Source: CAZVWH01 sp964631175 (GTDB taxonomy: Bacteria > Planctomycetota > Phycisphaerae > Sedimentisphaerales > Anaerobacaceae). Taken from it: DNA of 11,340 nt. The notes beneath the pieces are model-generated. The model saw only the letters and a list, made by a program, of their open reading frames with translations. It had not been told where the DNA came from and ran no database searches. Below, piece after piece: positions 1-4,830 of this stretch (positions are counted from its first letter, which is position 1; each line of letters starts with the position of its first letter). The stretch spans positions 1-11,340 of the forward strand of contig CAZVWH010000090.1 in assembly GCA_964631175.1 (NCBI GenBank). The letters run 5' to 3'. Made by a program: the position numbers and the translations under genes.

Positions 1-501
1 GGTTTTGGGTATTTGTTTATTGATGGTGCTCATAAGCTCATTCCACATAATGGCGGAGTAGTAATCGAAGACTTTGTCGAGATAGGAACCAACTGCTGCA
101 TTGACAGGGCGAAGTTCGGAAATACTATTATTGGAGCTGGTACGAAGATAGATAACCTTGTGCAAATCGCACATAATGTAGTAATCGGCAAATGTTGCCT
201 AATAGTAGCACAGGTCGGTATTTCCGGCAGTTGCAAGCTGGGCGATGGCGTTGTATTGGCCGGGCAGGTTGGGCTGGTGGATAATATAGAGATAGGGGAG
301 GGCACTATGATTGGCGCTCAGGCTGGCGTTATGAGCGGTAGCGCAGCCGGCGCAAAATTGCTTGGTTCACCGGCAATGAACATCAGAGATGCGATGAAGA
401 TATTTGGTTTGATGAAGCGCTTGCCGGAGATGGCTAAGTCGCTCAAGGAACTACGTAAGAGGATAGAAGGACTTGAAGCTGCAAAAGACCATAAAAGGTG
501 A
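1..501 (+). CDS. lpxD: UDP-3-O-acylglucosamine N-acyltransferase LpxD, C-terminal part
   Basis: LpxD transfers a hydroxyacyl chain from acyl-ACP to the 2-amino group of UDP-3-O-acyl-glucosamine, the third step of lipid A synthesis, in the cytoplasm. The frame is open from base 1, so the gene begins upstream; about 166 codons are visible, roughly half of a normal LpxD of about 340 residues. The visible part starts at GFGY, a conserved LpxD segment. It continues with left-handed beta-helix hexapeptide repeats ([IV]-G-x4 pattern) and the motif QIAHNVVIG, whose His (codon 172-174) matches the catalytic His239 of E. coli LpxD. The last ~40 residues are Lys/Glu/Leu-rich and look like the usual C-terminal helical extension. 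The 3' end overlaps the lpxC/fabZ start by 29 bp, so the two are very probably translated from one message. An internal TTG at 13 is only an artefact of the window edge. Confidence 0.95.
   Translation, partial: GFGYLFIDGAHKLIPHNGGVVIEDFVEIGTNCCIDRAKFGNTIIGAGTKIDNLVQIAHNVVIGKCCLIVAQVGISGSCKLGDGVVLAGQVGLVDNIEIGEGTMIGAQAGVMSGSAAGAKLLGSPAMNIRDAMKIFGLMKRLPEMAKSLKELRKRIEGLEAAKDHKR
457..463 (+). promoter_or_regulatory. Ribosome binding site for lpxC/fabZ inside lpxD
   Basis: AAGAGGA lies 9 nt upstream of the TTG at 473, within the lpxD coding region. It supports the TTG start, which also matches the N-terminus expected from LpxC homology. Confidence 0.55.
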
Positions 502-1783
502 GGGCAAGATTACCGGTAAAGGTATGTTTTGCGGAAAGGAGGCGATGGTTGTTTTTCGTCCCGCTGCCGTAGATACGGGGATAGTTTTTGTACGGATGGA
601 TGTCCCAGAGGCAGTGCGGATAGCTGCTGTTGCTCCGAATATAGCTGAGCGTAGTCGTCGCACAACTATAAAGAAAGGTTCTGTCAGCATAGAAACCGTG
701 GAGCATTGTCTGGCTGCTGTCAACGCGCTGGAGATTGACAACGTGACCATAGAAGTTAACAGCTCGGAATTGCCGGCTCCGGATTACAGTTGCAGTGAAT
801 ATTTCAAAGTTCTCAAGCGTATAGGAGTTGTCGAGCAGCAGGTAAAACGCAAAGAGTTTGTTATTAATGAGCCGATCAGTATCACCGCCGGTGACGCATC
901 GATATATGCTCTGCCATACGCTGATGACGGATTGAATATCACCTACGATCTGGATTACGGCGGCTTCACAGGTATTGGAAGACAGATTTTCAGTTGTCGG
1001 CTTACGCCGGACGGCTTTGAAAAGAACTTAGCACCTGCCAGGACCTTTTTGCTTGAAGCTGAGGCCAAGCAGTTTCAGGCCCGCGGTATGGGAACACATA
1101 TCAGTCCTCGCGATATTTTAGTTATTAACTCGGACGGCCCAATTAAGAACAGCTTCAGGTATCCTAACGAGTGTGCCAGGCATAAGATTGTTGACCTGAT
1201 TGGCGATCTCGCATTGGTCGGCCGGGCAATTAAAGGACGAATTGTGGCCTATAAGAGCGGCCATTCGCTGAATCAGCAATTGGCAAGAAGATTGTATGAA
1301 GCAGCCCAGCAGGCCGAGCGCATCCGGAAGTTCGGCACGGACGCGGTCCTGGACATACGCAGGATTCAGAAGATTCTGCCACACAGGTATCCGTTTTTGT
1401 TAGTGGATAAAATTACCGAAGTGGAAGGCGACACGTGGATAAAAGGAATAAAAAATGTTAGCTTTAACGAACAGTTTTTCCAGGGTCATTTTCCAGGTAC
1501 GCCTATTATGCCCGGCGTCCTTATTGTAGAAGCAATGGCGCAGGTCTCGGGATTACTGTTTGCGCAAAGACTCGAGCATACCGGCAAATTAGCTGTGCTG
1601 CTGAGCATGGATGGCGTAAAATTGCGTAAATCTGTTGTCCCGGGTGATCAGCTTGTCCTTACGGCTGAGACAGTTAAGATAAGAAAAAGAACCGCTCAAT
1701 GTCAGTGCAAAGCTATGGTGGGTGAAACGGTGGTTGCCGAAGCACAAATCAAGTTTATGCTGCTCGATGATGAGAGAGTATAG
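473..1783 (+). CDS. lpxC/fabZ: Bifunctional LpxC deacetylase / FabZ 3-hydroxyacyl-ACP dehydratase fusion
   Basis: This 436-residue protein joins two enzymes. Residues 1 to ~285 are LpxC, the Zn-dependent UDP-3-O-acyl-GlcNAc deacetylase that commits sugar to lipid A. VEH gives Glu77 and His78; RHKIVDLIGDL gives His237 and Asp241; KSGH gives His264. All are one position from E. coli E78, H79, H238, D242 and H265, so the zinc site and general base are intact. Residues ~294-436 are FabZ, with LPHRYPFLLVD, the catalytic His339 in GHFPG and Glu353 in VLIVEAMAQ. FabZ dehydrates 3-hydroxyacyl-ACP, which competes for the acyl donors used by LpxA and LpxD. The TTG start is chosen because the next residues (KLQKTIKGEG) align with the LpxC N-terminus and an RBS precedes it. 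Oddities: the usual GLHSG loop reads GMFCG (residues 17-21), and the usual MDGSA reads PDYSC (103-107). Such fusions are known in Bacteroidota and Chlorobiota. Confidence 0.95.
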   Translation: MKLQKTIKGEGKITGKGMFCGKEAMVVFRPAAVDTGIVFVRMDVPEAVRIAAVAPNIAERSRRTTIKKGSVSIETVEHCLAAVNALEIDNVTIEVNSSELPAPDYSCSEYFKVLKRIGVVEQQVKRKEFVINEPISITAGDASIYALPYADDGLNITYDLDYGGFTGIGRQIFSCRLTPDGFEKNLAPARTFLLEAEAKQFQARGMGTHISPRDILVINSDGPIKNSFRYPNECARHKIVDLIGDLALVGRAIKGRIVAYKSGHSLNQQLARRLYEAAQQAERIRKFGTDAVLDIRRIQKILPHRYPFLLVDKITEVEGDTWIKGIKNVSFNEQFFQGHFPGTPIMPGVLIVEAMAQVSGLLFAQRLEHTGKLAVLLSMDGVKLRKSVVPGDQLVLTAETVKIRKRTAQCQCKAMVGETVVAEAQIKFMLLDDERV

Positions 1784-1785
1784 AA

Positions 1786-1848
1786 CGTGATTCGTGTCTC
1801 GTGACTCAGCCCCCTGAGCAACGAGCGACGAAAGACGGGAGACGAAGG
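1786..1848 (+). repeat. Heptanucleotide inverted repeat running into the lpxA start
   Basis: The left arm has three 7-bp units starting with CGTG (1786-1792, 1793-1799, 1800-1806). The right arm has four units starting with ACG (1821-1827, 1828-1834, 1835-1841, 1842-1848). The arms pair as CTCAG/CTGAG (1805-1809 with 1814-1818, loop CCCC), CTCGT/ACGAG (1798-1802 with 1821-1825) and TCGT/ACGA (1792-1795 with 1828-1831). A weaker CGT/ACG pairing lies outside these. Regular 2-3 nt internal loops separate the stems. The right arm contains the lpxA Shine-Dalgarno sequence, and its last base is the first base of the GTG start. The periodicity and pairing are read directly; any effect on lpxA translation is inference. 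Confidence 0.7.
1837..1841 (+). promoter_or_regulatory. Ribosome binding site for lpxA
   Basis: GGGAG ends 6 nt before the GTG at 1848 and supports that start. It lies in the right arm of the heptad inverted repeat, just outside the best-paired stems. Confidence 0.55.
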
Positions 1849-2654
1849 TGACACGGGTACATCCCAGTGCAGTTATTAATAAAGATGCTCAGTTGGCTGA
1901 TAGTGTTATAGTTGGGCCCAATTGTGTTATTGAAAGCAGCGTGTCGATCGGTGCCGGCACAAAACTCGATGCCAACGTGGTGATTAATGAGAATGTCAAA
2001 ATAGGAAAAAACAACCACTTTTCTGCCAACTGTGTGATTGGAGGTAGACCTCAGATACTGGCTTTGGAGCCAGATGCTAAAATTGGGGGGCTTGTGATAG
2101 GCGATAATAATACTATTCGCGAGCAGGCGACTATTCATCCAAGTATTTATCCTGACAAGATGACGACAATAGGAAACGATAATTTGATTATGATCGGAGC
2201 GCATATCGGACACGATTGTACACTTGAAGACAAAATTGTTATGAGTAACTACGTGCAGATAAGCGGGCATTGCAGGATACAGACAGGAGTTTGGCTTAGC
2301 GGCATGGTTCTGCTTCATCAATTTGTTACTATCGGCAAATGGTGTTACGCCACGGGACTTGCCGGTATAAATAAAGATGTACCGCCGTTTCTCACTGTAA
2401 GTGGACATTATCCGCCGAGAGTGAGGGGAGTTAACAAACGGGGCCTAAAGCGAGCCGGTCTGAGTGAGCAGCAACAACAACGAATAATAGATGCCTACAA
2501 AAAACTCTATCGCCAGGGAGCATCACTGCTGGCCAATGCAAAGGCTCTGGCTCAGGAAGACAAGCTTGATGAAAATGTTCGTGCTATGATTGATATGATA
2601 CTAAAGAGCAGCCAGCATCAGTTTGGCAGATACCTCGAGAAATTCAGAGAATAA
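1848..2654 (+). CDS. lpxA: Acyl-ACP--UDP-N-acetylglucosamine O-acyltransferase LpxA
   Basis: LpxA catalyses the first step of lipid A synthesis, moving a 3-hydroxyacyl group from ACP to the 3-OH of UDP-GlcNAc (or the 3-NH2 of the diamino sugar). It has 268 residues against 262 in E. coli. Hexapeptide-repeat beta-helix coils fill residues ~1-185, followed by a C-terminal helical domain. IGAHIGHDC places His119 and His122 at E. coli H122 and the catalytic H125. VLLHQF, KDVPPF and the segment GVNKRGLKRAGLS are family hallmarks. Gly170 aligns with E. coli Gly173, the acyl-length ruler, which suggests a long (C14-like) hydroxyacyl donor rather than C10. The GTG start has an RBS and gives the expected N-terminus (TRVHPSAVI). 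The gene lies 64 bp after lpxC/fabZ on the same strand, so it is probably in the same operon. Alternative: an LpxA preferring the diamino sugar, if the downstream dehydrogenase is GnnA. Confidence 0.95.
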   Translation: MTRVHPSAVINKDAQLADSVIVGPNCVIESSVSIGAGTKLDANVVINENVKIGKNNHFSANCVIGGRPQILALEPDAKIGGLVIGDNNTIREQATIHPSIYPDKMTTIGNDNLIMIGAHIGHDCTLEDKIVMSNYVQISGHCRIQTGVWLSGMVLLHQFVTIGKWCYATGLAGINKDVPPFLTVSGHYPPRVRGVNKRGLKRAGLSEQQQQRIIDAYKKLYRQGASLLANAKALAQEDKLDENVRAMIDMILKSSQHQFGRYLEKFRE

Positions 2655-2657
2655 AGG

Positions 2658-2706
2658 ATAGAAGGCAGAGCACAGACGACAGAGGACGGAAGACAGAGGA
2701 CAGAGC
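2658..2706 (+). repeat. Heptanucleotide tandem array, seven units, consensus ACAGARG
   Basis: Seven consecutive degenerate 7-bp units begin at 2658, 2665, 2672, 2679, 2686, 2693 and 2700. The purine-rich consensus is ACAGARG; two units are exactly ACAGAGG. The array starts immediately after the lpxA stop codon and leads straight into the 20-nt hairpin at 2706. A period of 7 is not compatible with coding, and no ORF of note runs through it. Confidence 0.75.
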
Positions 2707-2735
2707 CACGAGCGTAAGCGAGTGGATGATTATGA
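2706..2735 (+). repeat. Hairpin repeat copy 1, followed by a conserved tail
   Basis: The 20-nt core 2706-2725 reads CCAC-GA-GC-GTAA-GC-GA-GTGG. It can fold as a four-pair stem, a symmetric GA/GA internal loop, a two-pair stem and a GNRA-type loop (GTAA). The core plus ten more bases (through TATGA at 2735) is identical to copy 2 at 2813-2842, and weaker similarity runs to about 2744. Confidence 0.75.
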
Positions 2736-2778
2736 AGTTATCAGGACATCAGAAAATCAGGCAGATTAAAAATAGATA

Positions 2779-2813
2779 ACAAAGAACAGAAGACAGAGGA
2801 CAGAAGACAGAAC
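2779..2813 (+). repeat. Heptanucleotide tandem array, five units
   Basis: Units begin at 2779, 2786, 2793, 2800 and 2807. The second and fourth are ACAGAAG, the third is ACAGAGG, and the last (ACAGAAC) joins the hairpin at 2813 exactly as in copy 1. Array plus hairpin is therefore a composite direct repeat with copies 107 bp apart. The DNA between them (2745-2778) is A-rich with a loose ATCAG periodicity and no gene. Confidence 0.75.
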
Positions 2814-2842
2814 CACGAGCGTAAGCGAGTGGATGATTATGA
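2813..2842 (+). repeat. Hairpin repeat copy 2, followed by a conserved tail
   Basis: The 20-nt core 2813-2832 is identical to 2706-2725, and the following GATGATTATGA-type tail is shared up to 2842. It then diverges (AGTTATCAG in copy 1, GGTTACCAG in copy 2). It sits 50-80 bp upstream of the Gfo/Idh/MocA gene. Confidence 0.75.
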
Positions 2843-2865
2843 GGTTACCAGCGGTGATGGTTTAG

Positions 2866-2881
2866 CACATCTTATGATGTG
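2866..2881 (+). promoter_or_regulatory. Perfect inverted repeat just upstream of the dehydrogenase start
   Basis: CACATC (2866-2871), a TTAT spacer and GATGTG (2876-2881) form a 6-bp perfect inverted repeat ending 9 nt before the ATG at 2891. It overlaps a TATGAT (2873-2878) that resembles a -10 box, but no convincing -35 is found. It could be a small operator or a leader hairpin. It also covers the alternative GTG start at 2879. Function is inference. Confidence 0.35.
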
Positions 2882-2890
2882 AGACAAGAA

Positions 2891-3901
2891 ATGTTGAATG
2901 CTCGAATACGAACAGCCGTTATAGGCGCAGGCAAAATGGGGACAATACACGCCAAGGTCTATACACAGCTTGCTCAAAGCGAATTAGTCGCCGTTGTCGA
3001 TATAGTTCCTGAAAAGGCACAACGCTTAGCCAGTGAGTATCACTGTATAGCCGCCACCCATTGCGAGGATATTTTAGACAAGGTCGAGGCAGTAACGATA
3101 GCTGCTCCGACCGTGGAGCATCTGAAGCTGGCGAAAATCTTCATCCAAAATGGAATTGCGGTGCTGATTGAAAAGCCCTTGGCAGCCAGTGTTAAAGAGG
3201 GTAGAAAGATTGTGTCACTGGCCAAAAAGAATAACACAGTTGTAGCTGTAGGGCATTCTGAACGCTGCAATCCGGTTGTTCAGGCGATTAAGAGACTGAA
3301 CATCGAGCCCAAGTTTATCGAGGCTAACCGCATTAGCCCTTATCCGTTCCGCTCAACTGACATTGGGGTTGTTTTGGATGTTATGATCCATGATATAGAT
3401 ATTATTCTGTCTCTGGCTGCAAGTAAAATAAGAAAAGTTAATGCTGTGGGCGTTAGCGTTATCGACCAAACTGAGGATATTTGCAACGCCAGGATTGTTT
3501 TTGACAACGGCTGTATCGCTAACATTACTGCTTCCAGACTGGCTCTGAAAACCCAAAGAAAGGTAAGGCTGTTCAGTCGGCAGGCATATTTAAGTGCCGA
3601 TTTCGTTAAAAAGAACGGGATTGTTATCAAAGCTGACCCAAACACAAATGTAGTAGAGTGGATAAAGCGGCATCAGGCGTCGGGAGATTTTGACCTAACA
3701 AAAGTGAACTGGCCGGATTTATTACACATTGAACAGCTTGAGGTAGATGATAAGGAGCCGTTGCGTCTTGAGCAGGAGGCATTTCTCAGAGCTGTTAGGG
3801 ATAGAACACTTACACCTGAGGTCAGTGCCGAAGAGGGTTTGGCGGCTCTGAAATGTGCTAATAAAATTCTGGCCTCTCTCAAAAAACATAAGTGGGACTG
3901 A
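2891..3901 (+). CDS. Gfo/Idh/MocA family NAD(P)-dependent sugar dehydrogenase, possibly GnnA-like
   Basis: A 336-residue oxidoreductase. The N-terminal Rossmann fold starts at once with TAVIGAGKMGTIHA (residues 8-21). EKP (94-96) is the conserved motif carrying the catalytic-site lysine. LDVMIHDIDII gives Asp163 and His167 of the D-x3-H motif in the C-terminal domain. The family oxidises or reduces sugars and cyclitols. In Acidithiobacillus and Leptospira the member GnnA oxidises the 3-OH of UDP-GlcNAc so that GnnB can aminate it, giving lipid A with a diaminoglucose backbone, and gnnA lies next to lpxA. Position directly after lpxA makes that role plausible here, but no aminotransferase follows, so the substrate is unproven. 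ATG 2891 is preferred because it places the nucleotide motif at the usual distance. GTG 2879 (340 residues) is possible, and neither has a good RBS. The 236-bp spacer suggests a possible separate transcript. Confidence 0.85.
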   Translation: MLNARIRTAVIGAGKMGTIHAKVYTQLAQSELVAVVDIVPEKAQRLASEYHCIAATHCEDILDKVEAVTIAAPTVEHLKLAKIFIQNGIAVLIEKPLAASVKEGRKIVSLAKKNNTVVAVGHSERCNPVVQAIKRLNIEPKFIEANRISPYPFRSTDIGVVLDVMIHDIDIILSLAASKIRKVNAVGVSVIDQTEDICNARIVFDNGCIANITASRLALKTQRKVRLFSRQAYLSADFVKKNGIVIKADPNTNVVEWIKRHQASGDFDLTKVNWPDLLHIEQLEVDDKEPLRLEQEAFLRAVRDRTLTPEVSAEEGLAALKCANKILASLKKHKWD

Positions 3902-3909
3902 GCTTGATG

Positions 3910-3921
3910 CTCGTGACTCGT
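3910..3921 (+). repeat. Two CTCGT units 7 bp apart in the convergent spacer
   Basis: The 39-bp spacer between the dehydrogenase and nfi contains CTCGT at 3910 and 3917. The 10-mer CTCGTGACTC at 3910-3919 is identical to 1798-1807 upstream of lpxA. No T-tract terminator is visible for either convergent gene. Confidence 0.45.
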
Positions 3922-3940
3922 ACATACACCAGGTCAGGAT

Positions 3941-4696
3941 TCACGCTTCAAGTTTTAATTTACTGACTAATTGATGAGCGATACGGGTTGGTTCAGGCAG
4001 ACGATATTTCGTGGTACAGGCGAGGGTGATTTCAATAGCATCTTTTAGCCGACACTTATTGCCAACCGAAACAAAAATCGGTTTTACGCTTGTCCGTGTT
4101 CTAACTACCGCCCCGATAACCTCTTCGTTATCTTTCAACGGACTATATGCGCCTTTTTCTGGTGCCGGTTCTTCAAAAGTACCGGTCAATCTGCTTTTTG
4201 CGCAGCCGACCGTTGGCTTATCGAAAAATAGACCCAGATGTGCTGCCAGTCCGAATCGGCGGGGATGAGCTATCCCTTGTCCGTCAATAACGAATGCATC
4301 CGGCTCTTTTTTGAGCTTCTGTACAGCGTCGAGGCAGACAGGAGATTCGCGAAAAGAAAGCAGACCCGGAATATAGGGGAAAGTAAGTTGTTGCGAAGCG
4401 GTTGCTGTCTCAATAACCTCAAAGCTCGTGCTACGTATCGAAGAAGCGCTACTTCGCAGAGTAGCATCCGTTTGTTCTGTGGTTTCCCAAAGGCCCCGTA
4501 TGGCTTGAGGGATTGCTAAAACAACAGCAACCGCAATAATTCTTTTTTTATCTGGGCTAAGGGCACAATCCAGACCGGCTATGGTCTTAGGCCGAGTTTT
4601 TAGCTCAATTTGCTGTACTTGTTCGGCGAGCTGTTTCTGTAGAGCTATTGCCTGCGAGTAAGACAAGTTCCAGTTGTGTAACTTTTTTACCTGCAT
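3941..4696 (-). CDS. nfi: Endonuclease V (deoxyinosine 3' endonuclease)
   Basis: Endonuclease V cuts DNA one phosphodiester 3' of deaminated bases, chiefly deoxyinosine, in the cytoplasm with Mg2+. The protein has 251 residues, longer than the usual ~223-225. Catalytic residues are present: Asp43 (AGLDCAL), Glu117 (SFRE), Asp138 (DGQG) and His144 (AHPRRFG). The strand-separating wedge PYIPG has Tyr108. Compared with T. maritima numbering (D43, Y80, E89, D110, H116), everything after Asp43 is shifted by exactly 28. This localises an insertion of about 27 residues (64-90) between a beta strand ending LAIP and SFEVIE. PTVGCAKSRLTG, PIFVSVG and LPEPTRIAH are typical family segments. ATG 4696 fits the family N-terminus, though no Shine-Dalgarno is visible. 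It is convergent with the dehydrogenase gene and divergent from uvrA. The fold core and active site look intact, so it is probably functional. Confidence 0.95.
   Translation of the reverse strand: MQVKKLHNWNLSYSQAIALQKQLAEQVQQIELKTRPKTIAGLDCALSPDKKRIIAVAVVLAIPQAIRGLWETTEQTDATLRSSASSIRSTSFEVIETATASQQLTFPYIPGLLSFRESPVCLDAVQKLKKEPDAFVIDGQGIAHPRRFGLAAHLGLFFDKPTVGCAKSRLTGTFEEPAPEKGAYSPLKDNEEVIGAVVRTRTSVKPIFVSVGNKCRLKDAIEITLACTTKYRLPEPTRIAHQLVSKLKLEA
4430..4467 (-). repeat. Nested palindrome inside the extra nfi segment
   Basis: Outer arms TGCTAC (4430-4435) and GTAGCA (4462-4467), and inner arms CGAAG (4440-4444) and CTTCG (4453-4457), form a two-tier hairpin with a symmetric 4+4 internal loop and an 8-nt loop. 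It encodes about residues 77-89 of the 27-residue segment (4427-4507) absent from ordinary endonuclease V. This resembles known in-frame palindromic insertions in principle (for example Rickettsia palindromic elements), but no sequence identity to those is claimed. Confidence 0.6.
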
Positions 4697-4740
4697 AATT
4701 TACGGCGTGTCAAAACTACGGGTTATTATCCTAAAAAACA

Positions 4741-4770
4741 TTGTATCTCCTTGTGCCATTGTGTTACAAT
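4741..4770 (+). promoter_or_regulatory. Candidate sigma70-type promoter for uvrA
   Basis: TTGTAT (4741-4746), an 18-bp spacer and an extended -10 TG-T-TACAAT (4762-4770) lie 60 bp upstream of uvrA in the 134-bp divergent nfi/uvrA spacer. A start near 4777 would leave a leader of about 54 nt without a clear Shine-Dalgarno. No LexA-like box was recognised. Confidence 0.4.
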
Positions 4771-4830
4771 CAGCAATTTGGATAATTCTGGGTTTTTACA
4801 AAGTTATTACCGTACAACTACAACAGCCTC

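Noticed and set aside
13..15. TTG at 13 as the start of a short acyltransferase.
   Set aside because: The frame is open to base 1 and reads GFGY, an internal LpxD segment, so the gene is cut by the window.
1806..2408. A 200-codon open frame on the minus strand opposite lpxA.
   Set aside because: LpxA is certain on the plus strand; the reverse product is low in family-like motifs and rich in His/Asn, as expected of an antisense shadow.
2732..2779. Tiny ORF (15 codons) starting in the tail of hairpin repeat copy 1.
   Set aside because: Copy 2 gives a different, 8-codon frame, there is no consistent product, and no spaced RBS is distinguishable from the purine-rich repeat.
2658..2842. Possible CRISPR array from regularly repeated units.
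   Set aside because: Units are contiguous 7-mers without spacers, and the larger repeat occurs only twice with no cas genes nearby.
3902..3940. Bidirectional terminator between the converging dehydrogenase and nfi genes.
   Set aside because: Only a 4-bp GTGA/TCAC complementarity with a long loop and no T-tract was found.
4011..4519. Plus-strand open frames across nfi.
   Set aside because: They are shadows of endonuclease V on the minus strand, with no RBS or recognisable domain.
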